DNA of 48,189 nt from Bryobacterales bacterium. Lineage in GTDB: Bacteria > Acidobacteriota > Terriglobia > Bryobacterales > Bryobacteraceae. Location of the stretch: positions 1 to 48,189 of the forward strand of contig PMSX01000212.1 in NCBI GenBank assembly GCA_003167495.1, written 5' to 3'. The notes under the pieces are model-generated. The model did no database searches, was not told the DNA's origin, and worked only from the letters and a program-made list of their open reading frames with translations. This document shows positions 1-8,565 of the stretch, one piece after another (position 1 is the first letter of the stretch; each line of letters starts with the position of its first letter). A program made the position numbers and the translations under genes.

Positions 1-2
1 TA

Positions 3-155
3 AAGAAAAGAGCCTTCGAACTGAAAGAAGAGCGCTTCGCTCGACCCGATCCACCGCAAAAAAGCAAAAACGTAACTTCCGAAATGGCCGCCCCGCAAAA
101 TAGCCCGGCTCCTGTCCCCGAAACCACCCCCGGAGGCCTCGAAATGGTCGCCTAA
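3..155 (+). CDS. 3' end of an unidentified gene (partial)
   Basis: An open frame enters from the left edge and stops at TAA 153-155. The 50 visible residues are basic at first (KKRAFELKEERF) and then rich in proline, ending GGLEMVA. The low-complexity Pro/Ala tail looks like a flexible C-terminus. No domain is recognisable in so short a piece, and the frame could be fortuitous. It would be convergent with the leftward operon that ends at 244. The 88 bp between the two stops show no obvious terminator. Confidence 0.35.
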   Translation, partial: KKRAFELKEERFARPDPPQKSKNVTSEMAAPQNSPAPVPETTPGGLEMVA

Positions 156-243
156 CCGCCTCGAACCTCCTATGCTCTTCACAACCCACACCCGGAGTGC
201 GTCAAAAACGGGATCCCATGGCAGCCCTGAGATACGACTAGCT

Positions 244-1167
244 TTACTCGCTAAACAGCGGCTCAACCACTCGTTCTATCTCACTTTCACTCACCGCCGC
301 CAGCCGAACATCCCTGTGCAGCGACCACCGCTCCACATGCTCCACCGTCGCACCTGGCGTCAAATCCGCCAACGGCCCCAGCGTCTCCAGCTCCAAAAAA
401 TCGCCATTCGTGAAAATTTCAAACGAACAGTGAAAATCAGGATAGGGCGCAGCCGCATCCGCCTGGCAGCGCTTGATGAACAGATCCGAACCCAGCAAAT
501 ACGCTGCGCGCGTGTTCACGTTAAACAATCCCGTCTTCTGCGGCGAATGTTCAGCGGGGTCTTGCCTCAGAACAATGTATTTCCTCGTGAACAGCCAGCG
601 CTTATCCGCGAAATTCGTATACGCCCACATCACCAGCGGATTGGTCGGCAGCAGTTGTTCGCTGTGGCCCCCGCGCGCCGGCAACGCCACAATGCCGGTG
701 CCTCCCTTCGCCATTTGGCTCAATGCCCACGGCGCAAGCCGGCGCGTTTGCTCGCCTTTGTTGCTGATGCGGTGCGTCACTATCACGCCGCCGTCCGCCG
801 CGTCGTATGCCACCGCAATCTCTTTCTGCAAACCAGTCTCCGGCTCAACCGGCTGCAACAGAGAGATCCTTCCATTATCAACACTTGCCTGCACAGCGCC
901 GTTGTCCAGCGCATATGTATCGGGCTTCACTTCCGGCGCAACCCACAAACGGTGGCCGCCGCGCATCGCCCACCAAGGCTCGCCCGAACGCCCCAGTTGA
1001 TCTGCTATCTCGACAAACACATTCTGTCCGCGAATGAACCCGTAGCGCATCACGCGCGGGCCAACATCGGTCGTCACAATCAATTCACTCTCACCGTTCG
1101 ACAAACGGTAACAATTCGGCCAGCCGCCGTAAGCTACTTTCTCAATCGTGGGTTGCTCAATAGGCAT
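244..1167 (-). CDS. Aldose-epimerase-like (DUF4380-type) hypothetical protein
   Basis: A 307-residue soluble protein with no signal peptide. The N-terminal half carries segments such as LIVTTDVGPRVMRYGF and GGHRLWVAPE, which resemble galactose-mutarotase-fold proteins that bind sugars in a beta-sandwich cleft; the DUF4380-type family is my best guess. The GGHRLW histidine and the glutamate of APE may line the pocket. This is the last gene of the leftward operon, starting 6 bp after the methyltransferase stop, so it is probably translated from the same message. Substrate and reaction cannot be read from the sequence, and fold assignment is by resemblance only. Confidence 0.75.
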   Translation of the reverse strand: MPIEQPTIEKVAYGGWPNCYRLSNGESELIVTTDVGPRVMRYGFIRGQNVFVEIADQLGRSGEPWWAMRGGHRLWVAPEVKPDTYALDNGAVQASVDNGRISLLQPVEPETGLQKEIAVAYDAADGGVIVTHRISNKGEQTRRLAPWALSQMAKGGTGIVALPARGGHSEQLLPTNPLVMWAYTNFADKRWLFTRKYIVLRQDPAEHSPQKTGLFNVNTRAAYLLGSDLFIKRCQADAAAPYPDFHCSFEIFTNGDFLELETLGPLADLTPGATVEHVERWSLHRDVRLAAVSESEIERVVEPLFSE

Positions 1168-1173
1168 GTGGTT

Positions 1174-2190
1174 TTAGTTCTTCGTCGCGAGAATGGCGTC
1201 TACCAGCGAATCCGTTCGCTGGAAGTGTACCGTCGAAAAGCCCGCGCCTTGCAGCAGCGCCGAGTATTCCGCTTCGGTCCGCTCGCGCCCATCCGTGCAC
1301 ACCAACATGTTCACGTCTTGCATCAACGTATAGACCGGCCCGCCGCGGTCGTCGTCCACCAGTGTCTCAGTCACCAGCAGCGCGCCTTTTTTCGGCAGCG
1401 TGGAAAGAATCTTCCGCAGCAATTTCTCGATCTTCGGGTCGTCCCAATCATGCAGAATACGGCCCAAAACGTAGAGGTCGGCTTTCGGCAAATCTTCCGC
1501 AAAGAAATCGCCCCTCACAAACTCTATGCGATCGGCCAAACCAGATTCCGTAATATGCTCGCGCGCGAACGGCTCAACCGCTGGCAAATCAACGACGGTG
1601 GCTTTTAACGCAGGATAAGTTTTGCAGGCCGCAATGGCAAGATGGCCGGTCGCGCCGCCCAAGTCCACTAGACGTTCGAAACGCGAAAGGTCAAACGCAT
1701 TCACAATGCGCGGCGACACAAGCTGCCCGAAGCCGTGCATACCCGCAAGAAAGCTGCGCGTCGCAGTCTCATCGCGGAAGTAATGATCGAACAATGCGGA
1801 GCGGCTGCCGAATGTTTGCGTCCAGCGGTTTGTTCCTTCGCGGACGGCATCGTCCAGGTGGTCCCAAAGCTTGTAAAGCGATTGATCGGAATAGACAATA
1901 TAGCCGCTGAGCGTCTCAGGGCTGGCCTTAGTCAAAAAGCGGGTTGCCGCGTTGCTGTTACTGTACAACCCGCCATCGCGTTTGAGTAACCGCAGCGCAA
2001 CACAACCGTCAAGCAGGCGTGAGAGCGCAGGCCGGTCAAGCGAAAGCTGGACGGCCAAGGCTGCGCAAGATTGCGGAGCAATCGCCAGTTGGTCGAAGAT
2101 CCCCAGCCTCACCGCCGTAAACATGACTTTCGAACGGCGAAACGCTTCAATCAAATCTAGAATGGTCTGGGCTTCCGGCTCATGAGTCAT
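1174..2190 (-). CDS. SAM-dependent O-methyltransferase (acetylserotonin/hydroxyindole O-methyltransferase-like)
   Basis: A 338-residue protein of the class I SAM-dependent O-methyltransferase family 2. The first ~90 residues form a winged-helix dimerisation domain (AVRLGIFDQLA, then LSRLLDGCVALRLL). The SAM-binding glycine motif is VDLGGATGHLAIA. The segment GRILHDWDD holds the conserved catalytic His-Asp region, followed by LLVTETLVDDD. Length is normal for the family, which methylates hydroxyl groups of small aromatic compounds, polyketides or quinone-like substrates. Its ATG overlaps the thiL stop as ATGA, implying translational coupling. The natural substrate is unknown; nearby genes do not form a recognisable biosynthetic cluster. 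Confidence 0.9.
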   Translation of the reverse strand: MTHEPEAQTILDLIEAFRRSKVMFTAVRLGIFDQLAIAPQSCAALAVQLSLDRPALSRLLDGCVALRLLKRDGGLYSNSNAATRFLTKASPETLSGYIVYSDQSLYKLWDHLDDAVREGTNRWTQTFGSRSALFDHYFRDETATRSFLAGMHGFGQLVSPRIVNAFDLSRFERLVDLGGATGHLAIAACKTYPALKATVVDLPAVEPFAREHITESGLADRIEFVRGDFFAEDLPKADLYVLGRILHDWDDPKIEKLLRKILSTLPKKGALLVTETLVDDDRGGPVYTLMQDVNMLVCTDGRERTEAEYSALLQGAGFSTVHFQRTDSLVDAILATKN

Positions 2191-3059
2191 GCGAAATGGT
2201 CGAACCCTTTGGATTGCAGCGGGTGGCCGTCCATCAAAACGTGGCTAGGCCGCTTGCGAGTCACTACACCGATCTCGCTCATCGCAGCGGGTATTCGAAT
2301 CTGTGGCGCAGCCGTGAACAGCAGTTCGTAATCTTCACCGCCGTGTAACGCTTCATCCAGCGTCGCGTGCCGTGCCACGGGCAACCGGTTTGAAGCTATC
2401 TCCGCTGAGACGTTTGATGCCGCGCACAGCCTCGCCAAATCGAGCGAGAGGCCATCGCTCAAATCAATAGCGGCGGAAACGCCAAGCTTGCGCAGTTCGA
2501 TGCCTGCTGCTAATCGCGGCTTTGGAAGAATAGGCCGGCCAGCAGCGAAAGCATGGGCGGCGGCGCCGAGTTTGCCCGTTACATACATGCGGTCGCCAGC
2601 CTTCGCCCCACTCCGTAACAGCGCCTTGCCCCGCGGTACGCGGCCGCAACAGGTTACGTCGGCAATCACTTTGTCGAAGCGCGAAAGATCGCCGCCTGCG
2701 AGTGAGATCGAATAGCGGTCTGCGGCGCGCAGTAGTCCCTGATAGAAGCGTTTCACAAACGGACCCCCGAGCTTTGCCGGCGCCGCTAGTGAAACCAGAC
2801 AGAACACCGGCTCAGCGCCCATCGCTGCCAGATCGGAGAGACTTCGCGCCAACGCCTTTTCGCCAATCGCCGCCGGCGAGTGAGTGGCAAGAGTGAAGTG
2901 CCGGTCCTCCAGCACAAAATCAGACGTGAAGACCAGATCCTCGCCCGCGCGCGGTCGCACAATCGCGCAATCGTCGCCAATCCCCCGAATCAGCGCTTTG
3001 TCGTGGTGGCCGGAAAGCGCCTGTAGCCGTATCTGCTCGACAATTTCTGTCTCCCGCAC
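2187..3059 (-). CDS. thiL: Thiamine-monophosphate kinase ThiL
   Basis: ThiL phosphorylates thiamine monophosphate to thiamine diphosphate with ATP, the last step of cofactor synthesis in the cytoplasm. The 290-residue protein has the family's AIRS/PurM-like layout: GIGDDCAIV near residue 26 (Mg/ATP-binding aspartates), DFVLEDRHF, a SDLAAMGA helix, AGGDLSR around residue 120, DLSDGLSLDLARL around 200 and GGEDYELLF around 240. It is slightly short compared with the usual 310-330 residues. The start is GTG, one base after the stop of the upstream Hsp70 gene, and the end overlaps the methyltransferase start. No other thiamine gene is in the window. Confidence 0.95.
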   Translation of the reverse strand: MRETEIVEQIRLQALSGHHDKALIRGIGDDCAIVRPRAGEDLVFTSDFVLEDRHFTLATHSPAAIGEKALARSLSDLAAMGAEPVFCLVSLAAPAKLGGPFVKRFYQGLLRAADRYSISLAGGDLSRFDKVIADVTCCGRVPRGKALLRSGAKAGDRMYVTGKLGAAAHAFAAGRPILPKPRLAAGIELRKLGVSAAIDLSDGLSLDLARLCAASNVSAEIASNRLPVARHATLDEALHGGEDYELLFTAAPQIRIPAAMSEIGVVTRKRPSHVLMDGHPLQSKGFDHFA

Positions 3060-3060
3060 C

Positions 3061-5748
3061 CTATTCCGCCGCCACTGTCGCTAAAACCAACCCCGCCGGC
3101 AACTCCTCGCCAAAGATCCTACTTGATCCAGCCAGATCCTGCTCCGCACCCGACAACTGCCTCATCAGCTCGCCCGACCGTGAACTCGCTTCCACCGCGT
3201 TCCGAACTTTGTCCAGCGTTGCTGGCGGCATGTCACGCGCCGCATCGCCCGTCTGTTGCGCCATTTGCACCACGGCTTCCAGCAGCGCTGGCGTATGTGG
3301 CAACCGCAACAGCCCCTCAATCCAACGCGCCGCCACCGCGGGCGAAACCACCAGATTGATCGGCCCGCTGAACAACTTCCGCGCTCCTAAACGCGATAAG
3401 CACCACGTGCCCGCATCCAACATGTCGCCGCGTCTGACAATATCCAGCAACGAATCACCTAACTGCGCCTTCGTTTGCGTCGGCAGCAGTTCCAAGCTCG
3501 AAGCCGTCCGCCACATCTCGCGGTAGAGGCTTTGATTCAGTCGCTGCTTATTCTTCTGTTTCGGAACCAGCGTCGGCGAAAGCCGCTGGTAGATATCGGC
3601 CTGTTGATTCCGATTCAAGCCGCCCGCAATCCGTCCGCAGAAGATCCACCAGTCCACTTCGCACTGCACCTGATTGCTGAAAGTGATGCCGCTCGCGTAA
3701 ATCCGCCGCGCCTGTTCTATACGGAAATCGTCGCCCGGAAAGCCAAACCCCGGCCGCAAACAAAAGCCAGTGAGGTTGAGCCAACGGACTTCATGCGCCG
3801 CGTTCTTGCGCCGTCCGTCGGCAAGCGCGAGTAATTTATCGGCAAACGCCCTCACCGTCCCTAGCGGCCAAGACATCCGTCCGAGCCCGAGCGCTTGTTC
3901 CAGCCGCGCCGGAAGCTGTTCGGGCGCGAGACCGGAACCCTGCTTACCGAAAACCTGTTCAATCAATTCCTCTGCCGCCGCCTGCGCTTCCGCACTAATC
4001 ACCGCGCTCGAACGGACAGCGGATTGGGTCACTTCGGTAGCCCCGGCTGTTTTGCGGAGCTGAAACTCAAGCTGCCAGCGATGCTCGCTGATCTTTGAAG
4101 CCGCCCATGTCTCAAGCGTGCCTACTTCGCTCAACCGGGCACCCAACGTGACGGGAACCAGACGTTCGCCTCCTTTGCCAAAGCGAATTACCGCATGTAG
4201 CGGCGCGTGCAGACGCGGATCGCTGGCCGGATCACTCAGATCGCCTTCACCAGTCAACGTCACCACATCCCCCGCCGCATCTTCCGTCCGGCTCAGCGAG
4301 CTATACAAACGAAAGGCCACCGGAGTGTTGGCAATAAGCTGTAATTCGGGCTGTTCCAGCTTGATTTCGGCGCCTTCTTCCGTCCCGCGCGGCATCAAAC
4401 AAACAGTTCTGATCGCGCTCGAATCCCCTTCCGAATCCTGTATTCCGAGAAAATACGCCCTCGGCAACCCTCCCCGAACCAGCACGCCACTCCCCGACGC
4501 GCGCACATACGAATAGTACGCCGCCCCAATCGCCACCGCCAAATCCAAATCGTGGTTTTCAAAGACCACCGGCGTCCGCCCAAACCAATGCCCCACTACG
4601 TCGCGCACCCGATCGCGAAACACCTGCGGAATGAAGAACCCGCCGTTAAAAAGAATCGCATCGACGGCGGGCGAATTCCTCAGAAAATCTGCCAAATGGC
4701 GCGTGATTGCCGGATCGGAAACGTAGGGCAAACCCAATTCGCGAAACACACTTTGCTTTTCTTGTTGCGGTTTATCAGTCAGCTCACAAGGCGGCAAGAA
4801 CCCGCCCAGCGCCAGTTCCAACACCTCATCGCGGGTGATCGTAGTCTTGAGCGTGCCCCCAATCAGAGACGAACCAGTGCCCACTATCGTGACTTCTACA
4901 CTCGTCGGACCACCCGTCGCCAACAAACTTTCCTTCGCCGCCGAACATTGCCTGCGCAACGCACTCCGTTGCCGGAGCGACAGCGTCTTGCCCAATTTCG
5001 ATTCGGCCAACCAGGAAATTGTGAGATCGAGATTATCGCCGCCCAACAAAAGGTGCCGTCCCACCGTCGTGCGGGTGAACTGAATGCGGTCTCCTTCGCG
5101 GTCCACTCGCACCAGCGTGAAATCGCTAGTTCCGCCGCCCACATCGCAAATCAGCACGATCTGCTTATCGAAAAGTTCCTTATTCGAACGCGATAGATGT
5201 CCCGCAATCCAGGCGTAAAACGCCGCTGCGGGCTCTTCCAGCAGCGTCAGGTTCTGAATACCTGCATCGCGCGCGGCTTGCACTGTGAGTTCGCGCGCTT
5301 CTTCGTCAAAACTGGCCGGAACCGTAAGCACCACTTGCTGTTCGGACAAGGGCGCAGTCGTTTTGAAGCGATTCCAGGTATCGCGCAGGTGCTCCAAATA
5401 GCGAGTAGAAGCCTCAACCGGCGAAAGAACGCGGCCCTCTTCTTGCGAATCCCAAGGCAGAATCTTTGCCGTCCTATCCGCTTCGGAATTCGAAAGCCAA
5501 GACTTCGCCGAATGCACTGTCTTCGTCGGCACCAGCGCGCCTTGATCGCGCGCATAAGCGCCTACCACCGGCGGATCACTCAAATAAAGGAAAGACGGCA
5601 GCGTCCGCAGGGTGCCTGTTCGCACCTGATCCAACTGCTGCTCAATGGGAAGAACGTGAATCGGAGGAAAATCGGCTTCAGCCGCCTCGCGCGGATCGAT
5701 ATAGGCGAGCGCCGAGTTCGTGGTTCCTAAATCGATTCCGATATTCAT
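3061..5748 (-). CDS. Hsp70-family protein with long C-terminal extension (DUF3731-type)
   Basis: An 895-residue divergent Hsp70. The N-terminal ATPase domain (about 1-410) starts MNIGIDLGTTNSALAYID (phosphate-binding loop 1), continues with QIVLICDVGGGTSDFTLV and HLLLGGDNLDL, and has the adenosine-site AILFNGGFF. A short beta-sandwich-like segment follows (about 430-590). The last ~280 residues have no counterpart in DnaK and match the DUF3731-type tail of bacterial Hsp70 paralogues as I recall it. The start overlaps the stop of the other Hsp70 gene (ATGA). Canonical DnaK partners (grpE, dnaJ) are absent here, so it is probably a specialised chaperone acting with its neighbours. The client is unknown. 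Confidence 0.9.
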   Translation of the reverse strand: MNIGIDLGTTNSALAYIDPREAAEADFPPIHVLPIEQQLDQVRTGTLRTLPSFLYLSDPPVVGAYARDQGALVPTKTVHSAKSWLSNSEADRTAKILPWDSQEEGRVLSPVEASTRYLEHLRDTWNRFKTTAPLSEQQVVLTVPASFDEEARELTVQAARDAGIQNLTLLEEPAAAFYAWIAGHLSRSNKELFDKQIVLICDVGGGTSDFTLVRVDREGDRIQFTRTTVGRHLLLGGDNLDLTISWLAESKLGKTLSLRQRSALRRQCSAAKESLLATGGPTSVEVTIVGTGSSLIGGTLKTTITRDEVLELALGGFLPPCELTDKPQQEKQSVFRELGLPYVSDPAITRHLADFLRNSPAVDAILFNGGFFIPQVFRDRVRDVVGHWFGRTPVVFENHDLDLAVAIGAAYYSYVRASGSGVLVRGGLPRAYFLGIQDSEGDSSAIRTVCLMPRGTEEGAEIKLEQPELQLIANTPVAFRLYSSLSRTEDAAGDVVTLTGEGDLSDPASDPRLHAPLHAVIRFGKGGERLVPVTLGARLSEVGTLETWAASKISEHRWQLEFQLRKTAGATEVTQSAVRSSAVISAEAQAAAEELIEQVFGKQGSGLAPEQLPARLEQALGLGRMSWPLGTVRAFADKLLALADGRRKNAAHEVRWLNLTGFCLRPGFGFPGDDFRIEQARRIYASGITFSNQVQCEVDWWIFCGRIAGGLNRNQQADIYQRLSPTLVPKQKNKQRLNQSLYREMWRTASSLELLPTQTKAQLGDSLLDIVRRGDMLDAGTWCLSRLGARKLFSGPINLVVSPAVAARWIEGLLRLPHTPALLEAVVQMAQQTGDAARDMPPATLDKVRNAVEASSRSGELMRQLSGAEQDLAGSSRIFGEELPAGLVLATVAAE

Positions 5749-7526
5749 GTCGCCGCGGCCTTTTCCCTCACGTTAAATTCGAGTTTCCAGCGTCGTCCAT
5801 CGCCCGCCACGCACCAAAGTTCCAGCATGCCGGTCTCTGTCACATAGGTTTCTAGGGTAACGGGTACAATCTCTTCGCGAGTGCCGTCGGTGTGAGGCGG
5901 CAGAAAGACTTCAATCGGCGCAAGTTCTTCCAGGCTATCCGTAATTTCGTCCAACAAAACACCGGCAGCATCGCTGCGGCGCGAAACAGAAGAAAAGAAG
6001 CGAAACTCGGCAGGCTCTCCAACAACCAGCGCGAACTTTCGTTGCGGCAGCTCCACCTTTGACCCTTCTTCCAGACCGAAAGGCACCACCGTGAGCGCTT
6101 TCATAGGCGCAGGCAGGCCGGGCACCGCGGGCAGGGAGCTCTCAATGCCTACATAATAAGTTCGCGGCACGCCGCCACGAATACGCACGCCTTTGCCTGA
6201 TCGCGCGATGCCGTAGTAAGCCGCGCCATGCGCCACAGCATGCATCAGATCAGCCTGCTTGCTGTCATTTTTCAGCTCAACCACGGCATTCGCCTGCCAG
6301 GAATTCAGAACTTCGAAAAGCCGATGCTCAATAGCCGAAGCCTGCAGTACGCCGCCATTCAAAAGTAAATGCGTGGGTTTCACGTTGCCCGCATTGCGCA
6401 GGAATTGCGCCAGATGCTTAGTCACTGCTGCATCTGCCGCATAGTTCAACCCAACTTCGGCCAGCGCAGCCCGCCGATTGCGTTGCGGCGCTGCATCGGC
6501 TGGTACCAGCGGAAAAAAGCCTTCAACAATGAGATTGCGAACTTCATCTCGCGAGATTTTGCCCTTGACCGTACCGCCCACCAATCCCGAGCCTCGGCCC
6601 AAGATCGTCACCGGGTGGCTCGCGCCCGCACCATCCGCCAGCAGCGTTTCCTTTGCTGTTCTGCATTGCTGCCAAAGCGAATGAAATTGAAGCGCGTCGA
6701 GTTTGGTTCCTTTGTCGGCGAACTGCTGCTCGGCAAAGCGCGCCACCGCGAGATCCATATTGTCGCCACCAAGCAGAAGATGGTCGCCAACGGCAATGCG
6801 TTCAAGCTGCAGTTCACCGTCCTTTTCAGTTACGGAGATCAGCGTGAAATCCGTGGTGCCGCCGCCAATATCGACAACCAGAATCAGATCGTTAGGCTTC
6901 ACCAGCTCGCGCCAATTCGGATTACGCTCAATCCAGGCATAAAAAGCAGCCTGCGGTTCTTCCAGAATCGTGACTTCCGGATAACCAGCCAGTTTGGCCG
7001 CCCGTTGCGTCAGATCGCGAGCGGCCGCATCGAACGAGGCCGGCACTGTAATCAGTACCGTTTGTTGTGCGAGCTTCGCGTCGGGATGCGCATGATCCCA
7101 GCCAGAACGCAGATGCAGCAAATACTGTCGCGACGCTTCGAGTGGCGAGATCTTAGCCACCCCTTCCGGAGCATTCAGCGGCAGCAGCGGCTGTACCGGG
7201 TCGGCTGCCTGATTCGACAACCACGATTTGGCCGAACTCACCAAACGGCCCGCATTCTCCACCCCGCGCAATCGCGCAAACCGGCCCACTATATAGGAAG
7301 GTTGCCCGTTCCACGGCAGCGCCAGCGCGCCTTCCACAAATTCCTTCTCGCCAGGCAGATAGATAGACGAGGGGAGCAAATCAAAATCCGCCACTTCGCC
7401 AGGATTGGCCAACTGCGGAACCGGAAAAAGTGCCACCTCCAGTTCCTTATCTGAGCCATTGAGCGGCGCGTATGCAAGAGCACTGTTGGTAGTGCCCAGA
7501 TCTATACCAATGATGAACTGCGACAT
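5745..7526 (-). CDS. Hsp70-family chaperone (DnaK-like)
   Basis: A 593-residue Hsp70 homologue. ATPase signatures are FIIGIDLGTTNSALAYA at the start, LILVVDIGGGTTDFTLIS near residue 215, HLLLGGDNMDLAVARF near 255, and HLLLNGGVLQASA near 390. It lacks the EEVD-type tail and most of a helical lid, so the substrate-binding region (about 430-590) is reduced. The protein is clearly paralogous to the next gene in the operon, sharing the same order of motifs, but is 300 residues shorter. It lies 15 bp downstream of the DUF2760 gene. The DUF2760-Hsp70-Hsp70 order is a conserved arrangement in several phyla, from memory. Confidence 0.92.
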   Translation of the reverse strand: MSQFIIGIDLGTTNSALAYAPLNGSDKELEVALFPVPQLANPGEVADFDLLPSSIYLPGEKEFVEGALALPWNGQPSYIVGRFARLRGVENAGRLVSSAKSWLSNQAADPVQPLLPLNAPEGVAKISPLEASRQYLLHLRSGWDHAHPDAKLAQQTVLITVPASFDAAARDLTQRAAKLAGYPEVTILEEPQAAFYAWIERNPNWRELVKPNDLILVVDIGGGTTDFTLISVTEKDGELQLERIAVGDHLLLGGDNMDLAVARFAEQQFADKGTKLDALQFHSLWQQCRTAKETLLADGAGASHPVTILGRGSGLVGGTVKGKISRDEVRNLIVEGFFPLVPADAAPQRNRRAALAEVGLNYAADAAVTKHLAQFLRNAGNVKPTHLLLNGGVLQASAIEHRLFEVLNSWQANAVVELKNDSKQADLMHAVAHGAAYYGIARSGKGVRIRGGVPRTYYVGIESSLPAVPGLPAPMKALTVVPFGLEEGSKVELPQRKFALVVGEPAEFRFFSSVSRRSDAAGVLLDEITDSLEELAPIEVFLPPHTDGTREEIVPVTLETYVTETGMLELWCVAGDGRRWKLEFNVREKAAAT

Positions 7527-7541
7527 GAAGTAAGAGTGCGG

Positions 7542-8066
7542 TTATTCAATTTCAATTTCGGCCGGCGCCAGGATACTCACATCCTGTTTGCCGATGGCTG
7601 GCAGATTCACCGAAGTGGCTTGCCAGCCGCGATGGCGCAACATGCCGCCGGGTGCTTTGCCGCTCGCGGGAACATTTCCAATGAGTTTGATGCGGTTCGG
7701 ATCAGGCGCCTTGCTGCCGTCGAGTTTTTGATTCGTTCCTTCCACGCCATCAATGACCGGTGTCAAAGTCACGTGCCGAGCGAGGCTAACCTTCGAATCG
7801 GCATGCACCGAGCGAACCGCCGCCCCCACCTGATCGTCAGAGTACGCGGCAATGTCTTCCATAAGAAAGTCAATCAGGCGAGCATCGCGTTGCAAGGTCT
7901 GCAAAATCTGCAACGCACCGTCTGTGAGCTTCACCTTAGGTGGCTCGGGCGGCGCAACTACCGGTTTCGCCTTCGTGTAGCCAAATTCTGACGCTACGGA
8001 TTCAGGTAAAACTCCGGAAAAGAGAATCGAGAAGAAACTGCTAAATGCAGAGGAAATTCGGGACAA
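7542..8066 (-). CDS. DUF2760 domain protein
   Basis: A 174-residue protein, first gene of the leftward operon. The N-terminus (SRISSAFSSFFSILFSGVLP) is a hydrophobic/amphipathic segment that may touch the membrane. The rest, from GALQILQTLQRDARLIDFL to the acidic end EIEIE, fits the DUF2760 family, known for sitting next to Hsp70 genes. The likely start is TTG at 8064-8066, with GAGG 8 nt upstream on the minus strand; the next good start is far inside the domain. It may deliver clients to the two Hsp70s or regulate them, an inference from gene order only. Confidence 0.8.
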   Translation of the reverse strand: MSRISSAFSSFFSILFSGVLPESVASEFGYTKAKPVVAPPEPPKVKLTDGALQILQTLQRDARLIDFLMEDIAAYSDDQVGAAVRSVHADSKVSLARHVTLTPVIDGVEGTNQKLDGSKAPDPNRIKLIGNVPASGKAPGGMLRHRGWQATSVNLPAIGKQDVSILAPAEIEIE

Positions 8067-8375
8067 AAAACGACCTCGTCAGTTGACAGGATATCAGCCG
8101 CGCCCATTCCAATAAGCAAAAACCCTCCGATTGATATAAATTAGGCCGCCGTAGGCGTGGCTCCAAATAATGGCCCGCAAACACTTTTATTCACCGAATG
8201 AACATTTTCGAGAAACATTGCCGGGATATTCTAACCTTGGGTTAAGCAAAACTCGGCCCGCCGACGGGTCCACATTTATTCTCTCCATCCAAAACCCGAC
8301 GTCGTTCTTGGGGTTCCGGCTTGTTCGGAGCCCCGCATTTTTTCTTTCCGCCGCTGCTAGACTGCTTACAGGTGC
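8067..8375. other. Divergent intergenic region between the Hsp70 operon and tRNA-Arg
   Basis: About 310 bp without a gene. It must hold the leftward promoter of the DUF2760-Hsp70 operon and the promoter of the tRNA. I do not see a convincing -35/-10 pair on either strand. The only structure noticed is the small inverted repeat TAACC-TTG-GGTTA at 8232-8244. Confidence 0.4.
8232..8249. promoter_or_regulatory. Inverted repeat TAACC-N3-GGTTA followed by AGCAA
   Basis: Perfect 5-bp arms around a 3-base spacer, about 130 bp upstream of the tRNA. A near copy (TAACC-N4-GGTTA, also followed by AGCAA) lies upstream of the exosortase gene at 22178-22196. It may be an operator shared by two transcripts, but could be chance. 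Confidence 0.2.
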
Positions 8376-8452
8376 GGGGACGTAGCTCAGATGGATAGAG
8401 CGGTCGCCTCCTAAGCGACAGGTCGGCAGTTCGAATCTGCCCGTCCCTACCA
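8376..8452 (+). tRNA. tRNA-Arg (anticodon CCT)
   Basis: The sequence folds as a full cloverleaf. The acceptor stem GGGGACG pairs with CGTCCCT (G1-U72 wobble). The D arm is GCTC/GAGC, the anticodon stem GTCGC/GCGAC encloses the loop CTCCTAA with anticodon CCT, and the T arm is GGCAG-TTCGAAT-CTGCC. The discriminator is A and the CCA end is encoded (8450-8452). It reads AGG codons. It stands alone, upstream of hppA on the same strand. Confidence 0.96.
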
Positions 8453-8565
8453 GTTCCCGATATCCCCGTAGTCCGTTTTTACCTAGTGGGCCCGGGAGCC
8501 ACATTTTCCTCCCAACCGTCTGAAAACCTTGCAAATGCGGACAGCGCTGCGTTATCTTGGCGTCA

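Noticed and set aside
172..1608. 478-residue plus-strand frame opposite the first two genes
   Set aside because: Arg/His-rich composition typical of an antisense shadow of coding DNA; the minus-strand genes have recognisable domains.
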